NCBI GenBank assembly: GCA_040285825.1
Contig: JAUPSS010000003.1
Coordinates: 62,001-126,000, forward strand
Length of the DNA: 64,000 nucleotides
Reading direction: 5' to 3'
DNA from: Eukaryota sp. TZLM1-RC
Lineage: Eukaryota; Metamonada: BaSk clade
Shown: in pieces, positions 42,562-52,567 of the stretch
Layout: every line of letters begins with the position of its first letter
How positions within the stretch are numbered: position 1 is the first letter of the stretch
Program-made: the position numbers and the translations under genes
Notes under the pieces: generated by a model
Databases searched by the model: none
What the model was told of the DNA's origin: nothing
Seen by the model: the letters and a program-made list of their open reading frames with translations, nothing else

Positions 42562-44211
42562 ATGTCGTTCGCTGATCTTAAATCCAAAGGTAACGAATCG
42601 TTTAAGTCAAAAAAGTTTGAAGATGCTATTCATTGGTATACAGAAGCGTTGTCTGTTAGTCCTGCCAAGGAAGTCTACTGTAACAGAGCTGCAGCTTATA
42701 TCAACTTGGGGAAATTTGATGAAGCCTTGAAAGATGCTGATTCATCCCTCTCAATTGATCCTTCTTTTGCTAAAGCATATCTCAGAAAAGGTACAGCACT
42801 TTGCTCTCTTGGAAGATCTGATGAAGCCAGGACTACGTACAATGATGGTCTCAAACATTGTCCTGGTAATGCTTCTCTAGAACAGGCCCTTAATGAACTT
42901 CAAGCATCTCAAACTTCTGCCAAAGCTCCGGACATGGCTTCTCTATTTGGAAACATGTTCTCTCCTCAAAACATTGCTGCCGTAATGTCTGATCCATCAG
43001 TTGCTCCTCTCCTGCAAGATCCTAACTTTATCACCAAGTTGACTGAAATTCAATCAGACCCCAACTCATTTGCGAAACATCTGCAAGATCCTTCTATTCA
43101 AAAGTTCATGACTGCTCTAATTGGCAAAATGCAAGGCAACATGCCCGAACCCTCCCCTGAACAACCCAAAAAGGAACAACCCAAAAAGGAACAACCCAAA
43201 AAGGAGACTGAACCTGCTGGTCCTGTTGAAGGCACTAGTGAGTGGTATTATGAACAGGAAAAGGGTAAAGGTGTTGAACTGTACAAAAAACGAAAGTTTG
43301 ACGAAGCAGAGGAACACTTCCTAAAGGCAATGGAATACCTCCCAAATGATGTTTTGGTCAGGTTGAACTTGGCTTCTGTCTCCTTGGAAAAGGGTAATTT
43401 GGAAGAAACTCTGAGCAGATGTGATGATGCTTGTGATAAGGCAAAGGAGACTGGAAAGTATGATTTAATTTGGAAATGTTATTTCAAAAAGGGAAATGCT
43501 TTTGCCAGATTTGAAAAGTTTGAAGAAGCCATTGAATGGTACGAAAAGACTTTAACCGAAAAGAGAGATCGTGAAGTTTCTTTAAAGCTTCGTGATGTAA
43601 AGAAAAAATACAATGAATGGAAACAGCAACAGCTCATTAATCCAGAAAAGTCTGCTGAAGTCAAGGCAGAAGCAAACGAAGCTTTCAAGTCTAATGACTA
43701 TGCAACTGCTATTGAAAAGTATTCGGAAGCAATCAAGTTTAACCCTGATGATCATACTCTTTATTCCAATAGAGCTGCTGCCTATATCAAGATCATGGAA
43801 TGGGACCTTGCATTGAAGGATTGTGCCAGTGCTATTCAGTTGGAGCCAAACTTCATTCGAGCCTATTTGAGAAGGGCGCAGGTGAATTTCTTTTTGAAAA
43901 AATATCACAAATGTACAGAAGATTATGAAAAGATTCTTGCAATCGCACCCGATAATGCTGATGCAGTTACTGGCCTCCAGCAAACTCAACAAGCCGTTAT
44001 GGAACAACAACGCTCTCCACCAGATGAAGAACAAATGAAGAAGGCTCTTGAGGATCCTGAAATCAGTAAAATTATGTCAGATCCGGTAATTCAACAAATT
44101 TTACAACAAGCCCAAACGGACCCTGGTTCACTACAGTCACATATGCAGAACCCTGGCTTTAGAGATCGTATTCTCAAGTTAGTGCAGGCTGGAGTTCTTA
44201 GAATGGGTTAG
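42562..44211 (+). CDS. STI1: STI1/Hop co-chaperone (Hsp70-Hsp90 organising protein)
   Basis: I take the start as ATG 42562 (MSFADLKSKGNESF), which is where the first TPR begins; the frame runs four codons further upstream without an ATG. The protein is 549 residues with full family architecture: TPR1 (~1-115), DP1 (~130-190, with FITKLTEIQSDPNSF), a charged linker with three KKEQP repeats, TPR2A (~220-340), TPR2B (~360-475) and DP2 (EDPEISKIMSDPVIQ ... LVQAGVLRMG). Carboxylate-clamp residues of the GNESF, YCNRAAAY and SNRAAAY type are in place. It bridges Hsp70 and Hsp90 in the cytosol. Length matches yeast and human (~540-590). AATAAA follows 15 bp after the stop. The gene is intact. Confidence 0.97.
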   Translation: MSFADLKSKGNESFKSKKFEDAIHWYTEALSVSPAKEVYCNRAAAYINLGKFDEALKDADSSLSIDPSFAKAYLRKGTALCSLGRSDEARTTYNDGLKHCPGNASLEQALNELQASQTSAKAPDMASLFGNMFSPQNIAAVMSDPSVAPLLQDPNFITKLTEIQSDPNSFAKHLQDPSIQKFMTALIGKMQGNMPEPSPEQPKKEQPKKEQPKKETEPAGPVEGTSEWYYEQEKGKGVELYKKRKFDEAEEHFLKAMEYLPNDVLVRLNLASVSLEKGNLEETLSRCDDACDKAKETGKYDLIWKCYFKKGNAFARFEKFEEAIEWYEKTLTEKRDREVSLKLRDVKKKYNEWKQQQLINPEKSAEVKAEANEAFKSNDYATAIEKYSEAIKFNPDDHTLYSNRAAAYIKIMEWDLALKDCASAIQLEPNFIRAYLRRAQVNFFLKKYHKCTEDYEKILAIAPDNADAVTGLQQTQQAVMEQQRSPPDEEQMKKALEDPEISKIMSDPVIQQILQQAQTDPGSLQSHMQNPGFRDRILKLVQAGVLRMG

Positions 44212-44914
44212 CTTACCAAATATTAAATAAATTTACCATTTTTTATCTTTATGTATTTCTCAAAGTAAGCAATTCAATTTAATCAACATTTAAGCAAACA
44301 TCAGCCAGATTTTACTAGAATCAACTGCAAAAGATGCAGTCCTAGATTTTACTATTGCTCGTTCACACGTGCACTGGAAGAGTGGATGTTGGAAGGAGAA
44401 ACAAATCCTAAACTAGTTCGTATTCTGAAACTGAGATTACATTAGCTCTTCTCGTCTTTCTTCATTTTTCTGACGACCCCAAGGTTTCTTAGTTCTGATA
44501 TTAGGACATTAGGTCTCATTAAACAATTTGATAGATGTAAAATGGAAAATGGTACTGTTCTGGCTTTACATTGATTGTATATATGAACTTACTTTGCTTG
44601 GTTTATTATAATGTTTTGTAGAATAAAGATTTCATCCGGTAACTTAATTGAGGATTCATTAAAATAAGAAAAATAATCTGATTCATATCGAATTATGTGT
44701 TTCAACTGGGAAAATGTTTTTCAAACTGAACTACTAAAAATCACAACCATTCATTGAAACAATCTCGAAGTTTTATATCCAAGTTGCTCTTTTTTGCCAC
44801 AGCAAAATTGTTTCTATTATGTGAAGGCATGCTAGCTGAATTTATGTATTGTTTACGTAAAGGGGTTGAGTTCAAGATAATTTTATTTAATGACACACAA
44901 TATAAAGGTACTCA
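44212..44914. other. No gene seen downstream of STI1
   Basis: About 700 bp of AT-rich sequence with stops in all frames. Only the STI1 3' end signals are apparent. Confidence 0.5.
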
Positions 44915-45590
44915 TTAGTGAGATACATTTATCAAAAATGGGAAAGAAATGAAAACAAGTTGTCTAATTCTATCAGCACTAGTTTCTTCAACATCTTTGT
45001 CATATTTTTTATGTGTTTCTTTGGCTTTAAATTCAAGAGCATCTACAGGATTGAGTTTTCTTCTGTGAAACAAAATGTCATTTGCAACATTACAGGAGAC
45101 AAAGTCAACAAAAGCTTCAGAATTCTCAATCCAATCACAGTATATATCACCTCTGTCATCAGAACCAAAATTATTCAATGACAGTGTTCTTTTTAGCAGA
45201 GGCTCTTTGATACACGAGATTCTTGCATTTCGTGCCATATCAAAAACAGTGTCTCTAACAGCATCATGAAATGAAGAACGCTAAGTTATCAATTTAAAAC
45301 AATTTAGAGCATGACGCAAAGTGAGCTGTGGTGAATTCGAACAAAGACATTTTTCTTTCATTAATACTTGATTACCGGAAATATTCAAACATAATCTCTT
45401 TTTCCTACAAACGCTTCATTAATAGCAGACAGTGCAAATCTTCGTGGCACAATGGTCACAAACAATGAAGAAACTGATGACTGATTTTCACAAACAGATT
45501 TTTCCAATAGCAATGAGTGAAGATCTTGATTTAAAACAGCCGAGCTGCATATATTTTTATAAAAATCATTTTCATACATTCCAGTGACGT
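44915..45590 (-). mobile_element. LINE-A fragment A5
   Basis: Minus-strand pieces at 45579-45385 and 45238-44915 give the C-terminal LINE-A region: MYENDFYKNICSS, then RISCIKEPLLKRTLSLNNFGSDDRGDIYCDW and on to the tail of the endonuclease. The zinc-knuckle part between them has stops. The usual 3' tail is missing, so the copy is truncated at both ends. Confidence 0.82.
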
Positions 45591-45936
45591 TTTATTAAAA
45601 ACATAATTCCACTTTTTCCAATCAACAATCAACGTAAAGTACTGAGTTTGCATCACTTTTAAACCCTCACCCATGTTGTGTTTCTGTCATTCTACTCTAC
45701 CAGGCAAACATAGGCAAGATTCTCTAGTAGAATAGATGCTGTATGAGCATTTGAGAGTTTTTATGCTAATTTTTTATAGATGGATTTTATTGTAGACTTT
45801 AGAATGAATAATCTGTGATCAATGAAGCGCAGCTTTTAGAAACTGCTGCTCTTGTAGAAATTCAAAAGGAAGTGATTCATCCAAAGAATTCAAATTTAAC
45901 AAAAACAATGCAAGACTGATATTTCGTATTTCTTAA
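45591..45936. other. No feature seen
   Basis: AT-rich sequence between the LINE-A fragment and the short-LTR element, with no coding frame or repeat noticed. Confidence 0.45.
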
Positions 45937-46028
45937 TGTTCCCTTAAGTCGTGAAGATGACGTAAAGTGAATGAGAATAAAGTTGATTTATTTTGCCCTT
46001 ATTTTAGTTAAGCCTAAGGGCGCCAACA
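45937..46028 (-). repeat. 3' LTR of the short-LTR element
   Basis: 92 bp from TGTTCCCTTAAGTC to GGGCGCCAACA (+ strand). Minus-strand neighbour at its inner edge is a polypurine-like tract. Confidence 0.6.
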
Positions 46029-46423
46029 TTGCTTCTTCCTTTTTTCAAAATTAATTGACTTTAATAAACTAATAACTATAAAAACTATAAATTTACAAAA
46101 TACTAATAACAACATAAAATGGTTTCTATTGTCTACTATTATGTCTAAGCTGGTTGAATATTGTATAAACACTGGTTTTACTTAATTAAGATAGACCATC
46201 AATGATATATGACCCTTGTACAATAATGTGGAAGATTAGTTGGAAATAACTGAAAAGGCCTTGTTTCAAATTCTGTGTGTTTGATTACCTTGTTGAGTAT
46301 GTTTTGATCGCTGCATAATGACGCTCTGCTTCTTTCATTTTCCGTAAACGAGTAACGTGGAAGTGTCGTTGAGTAAATTTATTGTCAAAATGAATAGTGT
46401 ATTTGCTATTGAATATACAGGAT

Positions 46424-47119
46424 CTATGCTGCAATCAAGGCAACAGTAACCAAAATAACAAAATTCAAAGATCCCAAGGCGGCGTCTTTTGTTGTTGAAG
46501 TATTGACTAAAATGGTTAAAGGAGCAACATCCGCACCCTTGCCATTGTAGTACATGATGGTGGAGGTGGAGTCTCTACTCGTTACCTCGTATGTAGTCAA
46601 CTTTTTTGGTGTTTGGTTCCATAAAAGACGGAGCTGCTCGAATAGACAAAAATCTGTTGAGTTGAGGTAAGCCGAAGTGTCTTTGTATAGAATCTTAAAG
46701 AAACCTTCATTGATGTCGTCTTTCCCTTCCATGCTGTCTAATTGAGCATGAACCTTTTCGTACCTGTCTAGAGGGGTACACGTAGCTGAGGTGGGGTTAA
46801 CATCCATTCCTGTAACCATCATTGGTGCTCCTTTTTGAAGGGGAGAAATAACCGGGTCCGTTCTTGTTACCTCTATACTATCGAAAGACTCTTGAACTTT
46901 TGGGAAGGGAGACGGAGCTGGCTGCGTTCTCGTTGTTTTTTTGACTATTCTATCTTTAGATACAGAGGTGGGATCCGAATCCGTACCTGTTTCCTTGTTT
47001 TTCTTTTTAACCTCAGAAAAAGGTAGGACTCGTCCATTCTTTTGTTCGACTGAAGATGTATTTGAGCAGGTGCTGGGATCAAAGTCTGTTACCTCGTTGT
47101 CCTTTTCTCGTTGCTGCAC
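46424..47119 (-). pseudogene. Gag-like frame of the short-LTR element
   Basis: A 231-codon frame without an ATG start (it opens with GTG). It is polar, Thr/Ser/Pro-rich, with short imperfect repeats of the form TxTDxxPxSVS, then LDSMEGKDDINEG and STDFCLFEQ, shared with 33861-34292. It ends in a hydrophobic segment (LNFVILVTVALIAA). No RT, protease or zinc knuckle is present. The function is inferred only from its position between LTRs. Confidence 0.4.
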
Positions 47120-47269
47120 GTGGTAAGGAGTATGTGAATTGTCAGAAAGATCATTCTATAAGTTGTCTGACATGCTATTCAACTGTTTGGCTTAAGTTAA
47201 CTGCTGAAGTGCTGTTTGCTATGCTGTTAGATACGGTATACCTGTGACTTAATGCATGCCAATAATTAG

Positions 47270-47358
47270 TGTTGCCTTAGGTCATGAAGTTAACATAAAA
47301 TGAATGAGATAAAGTTGATTTTTTGCCCATATTCTATTTAAGCCTAAAAACGCCATCA
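47270..47358 (-). repeat. 5' LTR of the short-LTR element
   Basis: 89 bp from TGTTGCCTTAGG to CGCCATCA (+ strand). Diverged from its partner at 45937-46028, so the insertion is not recent. Confidence 0.6.
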
Positions 47359-47412
47359 TTGATGTGTGTCTACTATGCAAATGTTGTTTCATCGGTGATG
47401 TTAACTCACAAA

Positions 47413-47916
47413 TCAGAATTGTCTTCCGTCTAGATTCATCTGTTTTTTTGTGATAAGCATAGCATTAGGACTCAACTCAGTAACAACCAATTGAAAAGTT
47501 ACATAATGATTTGTGTGGTTAAATAAATCGCAGTTAACATCATAATGATCTAAGAAAGGAACTAAGAGGTCTACAAAATTATTTAAAATTGAATCATGTC
47601 TACACTTGGGTCTATTGTTTATTTCTGGAATTTGATAACTTGGACAAATGCATAAAATGTGGCATAATTTTGCTAGCCTAGATTGACATAACAAGCACAC
47701 AGGAGACAATAGTTTAGATCCATCAGGCATTTTCCGACAAATTTTCCATAGAGAAAGGTTATCAACAGTAGGTAGTACATTCAAGGATGAAGTAATTGCA
47801 AATTTAATAATTCTAAAAGGTAGATCAATCAACATGGACAGCCAATGATGATCAGCGTTCATATTTTCTGAGTTTAACATGGCATTGTTCATTAAAGATT
47901 GTAATTTGGACTCCAT
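47413..47916 (-). pseudogene. C-terminal fragment of another non-LTR retrotransposon (copy 2)
   Basis: 167 codons, the same as 8557-9042 through VTFQ and then its own C-terminus (VVTELSPNAMLITKKQ). It carries CLLCQ...H...C and CRHDSILNN. This copy probably shows the original C-terminus, since the other ends in a duplicated foreign block. Divergent from LINE-A copy A6 by about 130 bp, in the same arrangement as at 8.4-8.6 kb. Confidence 0.6.
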
Positions 47917-49595
47917 AATTGTTTCATTATTTTGTTTAAATCAAAGTTGAAAATTTCAACTTATAATTTATTGAGCTTTCACACTTAACAAAAATAAACT
48001 CATAACTAATGGGACGAATTTCATTGAAGCAACATTTCCTTTACAAAATTTTTGATCTGAAAGTTTCAACTGCAAATATAATGATTTCAGAAGTTCTCGT
48101 TTGACTGCACTTGTCAAAAATTCAAAAATGGATGTTCGTCCTATTGCAGTCTCTGAGAGCTTACATAATATTTTTTTCTGCGTGTTGCTTAAGCAGGTTC
48201 AATGAAAAAGCTAAAAAGATTTTATTACCCTTTCAATATGGTATAAATACTACAGATGGAGTCTCTTCAGCGATTTTTGCTACTGATGTCTTATTTCGTC
48301 AAAATGAATCCAATGTTTGCATGTCATTGGATTTTAGTAATGCTTTCAATTCGCTAAGTCGTCGGAGTATCCATGGTGCTCTATTGCAATATATGCCAGA
48401 ATTAATACCATATTTTCAATCAACATATTGCACATATTCTAATTTACATTTTGGTAACAACATTTTGATTTCATCAAGTGGCGTAAAGCAAGGAGATCCG
48501 TTAGGACCACTTTTTGTTTTGTTTGGCCATTCATCCTATTCTACTGCAAATTCAAGAGATGTTTCCTTCACTAAAAATGATTGCATATATGGATGATGTT
48601 GTGCTTATTGGTGAATTAAATATTGTGAAAAAAGCAACTGTATGTTTTAAAGAATTATTTACCAAAATTGGTCTCCGACTTAATTTACTTAAATGTGTTT
48701 TGTTATCGAATTCTCCAGTTTCCACAATAATTGATGATATTGAAATTCAAGCCAAATTATATTCAATTGATGCTATTCGTCATTTGGGTTCGTTTTTAGG
48801 AAATAATGATGAAATTACCAAAAAATTGTTTGAAAAGTTGAACTCAATTTCTGACAAAATTGACCGAATGATGAATTTAGATATAAAAAAACACATCAAA
48901 TTTACCATTATAAGACTGTGTTTTAGTTCCAATTTTAATCATATATTTCGATCTACAAATCCTCTCGTCACTAGACCTTTGGCTCAAAAGTTTAATGAGT
49001 TACGTGCAAAAGTTCTGTCTCAATTACTGGGATGTAAAATGTTTCAAATTCCAGATCATGCTTACCTTAGTCCACAATATGGTGGTTTAGGGTGGACGAA
49101 GGCTTCTATTCTTACCTCGTGTGCTTTTGTTGGTGGATGCAGAAATGCAATCTTTGAGTTCTCCGAAAGATTTGCAGATTGGGAAGATTTATTGATGACA
49201 ACGCAAAGTTCCACTGTTTTTGCATTAAATGAAGAAATTTCAAGAATTGATGTAGAAAAATGGGGTCGATGTTTTCCCCAATCATTCAATGGCAATATTC
49301 CAGAAAAAAATGTTTTAAATTTGAAGTACACTCTTCGAACATTACAGAAAAGATTGACTGGAATGTATGAAAAAGATCTTTATAATAATATTTGCAGCTC
49401 GGCTGTTTTAAATCAAGATCTTCACTCATTGTTATTGGAAAAGGGTGTTTGTGAAAACAAGGTGTCAGATTCTTCACTTTTTGTAACCATTGTACCACGA
49501 AGATTTGGATTGTGTGCTACTAATGAAGCATTTGTAACAAAAATGAGATTATATTTGAACATCCCCATTAACCAATTATTATCAAAAGAAAAATG
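47495..49595. repeat. Arm 2 of the ~2.1 kb inverted duplication
   Basis: Reverse-complement counterpart of 6895-8983. It includes the fragment ORF, the opposed LINE tail (about 47950-48050) and the RT part of LINE-A. Differences found are mainly in homopolymer length: T7 at 48171-48177 versus six; T5 at 48511-48515 versus four; A7 at 49304-49310 versus six. Confidence 0.8.
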
Positions 49596-50285
49596 TATTT
49601 GTTCGAATTCACCTCAACTCACTTTGCGCCATGCTCTAAATTGCTCTAAATTGATAACTTATCGTTCTTCATTACATGATGCTGTTAGAGACACTGTTTT
49701 CAATATGACACAAACTGCAAGGATATCGTGTATCAAAGAGCCCCTGCTGAAAGAAACACTTTCTCTGAATAATTTTGGTTCTGATGATAGAGGTGATGTA
49801 TACTGTGATTGGATTGATAATTCTGAAGCTATTGTTGACTTTGTCTCATGTAATGTTGCAAACGATACTTTGGTTCACAGAAGAAAACTTAATCCTGTGG
49901 CTGCTCTGGATTTTAAAGCAAAAGAAAAACATAGAAAATATGATAAAGAAATTGAAGATGCAAATATCGATAGAAATACACAGCTGGTTTTTATTGCTTT
50001 TCCATTTTCGATAAATGGAAGATTATCAGTTGAAGCAGAAACTTTTTTGGATGACTTCCAAAAAATGGTGAAAGAAAAAACAATGAAAAGATTTGATATT
50101 TTTTTATGGCGTTCACGGATTCAATTTGCCATTATTAATAGATTACCGCGGTTTTTCAATCGAATTAGAGAAGCTTTAGCTAGACAGCAAGCAAATCAAG
50201 ATTTTGTAGAGGAAATCTTGGTTTAATGATAGTCGTCCCATTAGTTATGATTTAATTTAATCAAGTGTGCAAATTCAATAAATTA
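48062..50285 (+). mobile_element. LINE-A copy A6, best preserved, 5' truncated
   Basis: Starts inside the RT fingers (SSRLTALVKNSKMD, frame-corrected) and runs to the complete 3' tail (CCCATTAGTTATGATT ... AATAAATTAATG) at about 50285. RT, zinc knuckle and endonuclease-like end are all readable, mostly in one frame. Confidence 0.88.
48514..50226 (+). pseudogene. LINE-A RT C-terminal half and restriction-like endonuclease
   Basis: An uninterrupted 570-codon frame. It contains catalytic AYMDDVV at the start, the thumb, LTLRHALNCSKL after CICSNS (knuckle C-x-C...H...C), then RSSLHDAVRDTV and GSDDRGDVYCDW...AIVDFVSCN, the acidic core expected of a restriction-like endonuclease, and a basic tail to 50226. 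The upstream RT part (48111-48596, with SSSGVKQGDPLGPL) lies in another frame because of extra Ts at 48171-48177 and 48511-48515. The element lacks its N-terminus, so even this copy cannot mobilise itself. Confidence 0.85.
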
Positions 50286-50459
50286 ATGATTTCATTATAT
50301 AATTCATTGTAAATTTCGGGAAAATGTGTACCAACACGGTGAGAAAAAAACTACATAACATTCGTTCAACACAATCAATTAATGAGGCATTTACGACTAA
50401 CGAAGCGTCAACTGACAGATCTAATTTACATGGCCCCTAAATTTGTTGCAATTCTATTC

Positions 50460-50734
50460 TACTGTGAATTTCACTTATCATGCATTCCCTTGTGAAATTC
50501 ACCCCTGTTTTCAACTTTCTCAATGTCTACTCACAGGCTGTAAGAGACATGTAGCATCATTTGACAAAGACAATCATGATCTTCATCAATGGGCTACCTC
50601 ACTTAAATAGACCTACTGCTTTCACAGAACAAAGCCTCGCGACTTGATGTATCTAAGTGGATCTACCAAATGCTACTAGGGCATTTGTAGATCGGTCTCA
50701 AAAGTTTTTGTTTCTGTATGCTCAGGTTCCCCGT
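50460..50734 (-). ncRNA. Candidate guide-RNA scaffold of the Fanzor element
   Basis: Located between the nuclease stop (50735) and the element edge (50460), on the coding strand. It has no ORF, yet it is closely conserved with 37510-37850 over almost its full length. A perfect 11-bp inverted repeat (GTGAATTTCAC at 50464-50474, GTGAAATTCAC at 50492-50502) forms a hairpin next to the edge. By analogy with TnpB omega RNAs the guide would come from flanking DNA immediately beyond 50460. Expression and function are inferred. Confidence 0.5.
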
Positions 50735-52413
50735 TCATCTTCTCAACAGAGCATCTGGGCAAATGTATCTTTCCGGCCACAATTCGGCTTTCTTCTTAAT
50801 TTGAATATTTTTTGCAGCGGAAATATCGCTGTCATATACTATTTGACACTCAGTACAAATACGCATCTGCCATGAGCCTGCTTGAATATTCTCGGCCATG
50901 CAACAACTTGACAGTTTGCTTGTATTAAATTCACTGGTTGACAAGTGCTTCACGTCCTTTTGATAACACAACCATTTTCTGAAAGCCCTTGCTGATCCAT
51001 ATCGATTGACTTTTCGGCAATGAGAAGGGAAATTAGCAGAACCCACAGCAAGATAGAGTTTATCAGGATGTCCAGCCAACCTTTGAAATTTGTTGAGACT
51101 CTCTCTGAACTGTCTCTCTTTTCGTCTGCGGTTATCAAATTTAATTATTTTCCATTTCTGGCGATTACTTTCCAAATACACTTTCCTCCTGACCAAATTC
51201 CAATGGTTCAAATATTGGTTGAAATTTTGAACGGAATATTGGTTGGGAGAGTGTTTACTGGGTGAAGGTTTTGTCATGTATCTTCTGCCAGTTGGACAAG
51301 GGATAACTCCACATTGATTATCATTTAAGAAGTAACCACATAATCTTGATTGGCCAAGATCAACGCCGATAAGGGGGCTTTCAGGTAAAATTTCGACTGG
51401 ATGTCTACGTCTTCGACGGGGCATTTTTTAGTACCCTTCAACTGTGTTTCTCTGGTTTTGTTGGCATTAGGGTCACTTTTCATTTCATTTTTTGATCTTC
51501 TTTTCTTTTTCGGTGGTTCATCCAGCTCATCTGTGTTTTCTGAGTCATTAGTTTTACCTTCAAAGGTCAAAAGCAGTTCATTACCATTAGTTTTCAATAA
51601 AATTTTGTTAAATCTATTTTTCAAACTTTTTCTGTTGATATTGAATTTTTGGTAAGGACATTGTTTGAATACTCGTTTCAGACATGTATTTTTGATAAAC
51701 TTTGTTTTGGAAGATGATCCTTCAATAATTGGAAATTTTTTCACAGAGTGGAAAATTTGTGAAGGTACCTCAATAAATTTAGAACCTTTATGAGAAGCTA
51801 AAGGTATTATTCTAAATTTCTTCCAGCAATGCATATGAGAAAAGAAAGTGAGTAAGTATTGTGAAATTTTAAGATTGAAGAGAAAAAGCTCACTAATTTC
51901 CTTTGATGAAAAAGTGATTTTATCATGTGAGGACAGTAGGGAGGCAGTGGTAGGAAATCTGTGAAAGAGATTCAAGATAAACTTACATGCATTCAATAAA
52001 AAAAATCTTTCTCTTGAATTATTCAAATTGAAATTGATGAGGTATTCAAGAACAGAATCAACTACTACTTCCTCGGGTTGGGCTAGTGGTTCATCTGGCA
52101 AAAGTGAAAGAATATTATTTGCAAAGACATTTGTTTTATCCAGGGCTCTACAATGAGCACGAATAAAGTTTTTTGTCCAGGATTGACAAATTTTAGGTAA
52201 ACTTGTCTTAACGTTGAAGGCCAATTGACGAGCCCGACAAGCAAGGTAAGGAGAAAGCCCTTTTCTATTGATAAAATTACAGTTCTGGGACTGCAGCCAA
52301 TCATTGAGGAAAAGATTGAATGAATTTCTGTAAGGCACTAAAGAATTTTCCCACACAGAAACAAGAGACCTGTCTTGTGGGCATTCAGGAAGAAATCCAT
52401 TGTAAAAGATATG
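50735..52413 (-). pseudogene. Fanzor family-1 nuclease, main part
   Basis: Downstream part of a ~650-residue protein. 52413-51430 is the helical recognition region, with FLPECPQDRSLVS, HCRALDKTNVFANN and a nuclear-localisation-like PPKKKRRSK at about 51485-51519. One base missing from the A-run at 51424-51429 shifts the frame. From 51424 to 50735 follows the RuvC part: PLIGVDLGQSRLCGYF (RuvC-I Asp), GSANFPSHCRK, then SEFNTSKLSSCC...ICTEC (zinc ribbon) and YDSDISAAKNI (RuvC-III Asp). The Glu in xEFxTSK fits the rearranged catalytic Glu described for Fanzor1. RNA-guided DNA cleavage is the known activity of the family. The frame opens through the G3 LTR, which is not its real start. Confidence 0.82.
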
Positions 52414-52567
52414 TGATGGTCTTGGCTGTTGGTTATTGTCTGACATACAATGTAGAGTAACAGAAGTGTAATTTATTACGAAGAGGAATTGTATTCTCTC
52501 TTCTTAAGCTAACAGGCGGAATACTAATAACTAAACTATTAACTATAAATACTATTCAAGACTAACA
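52414..52567 (-). repeat. G3 3' LTR (154 bp)
   Basis: On the minus strand it begins TGTTAGTC and ends ACCATCA. The last two codons of integrase overlap its start. Identical by eye to 59656-59809. Contains AATAAATT as a possible poly(A) signal. Confidence 0.92.

Larger units (their letters stand above)
45937..47358 (-). mobile_element. Short-LTR retroelement, copy a, with both LTRs
   Basis: Two direct repeats, 45937-46028 (92 bp) and 47270-47358 (89 bp), begin TGTT and end in (A/T)CA on the + strand and share the core TTTAGTTAAGCC/TATTTAAGCC and GCCAACA/GCCATCA ends. On the minus strand a purine tract (AAAAAAGGAAGAAG) lies directly before the inner edge of the 45937-46028 repeat, marking it as the 3' LTR. 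The 1.24 kb interior holds a Gag-like frame and no polymerase. It is therefore likely non-autonomous. Related LTRs occur at 34534-34612 and 2946-3197. Confidence 0.65.
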
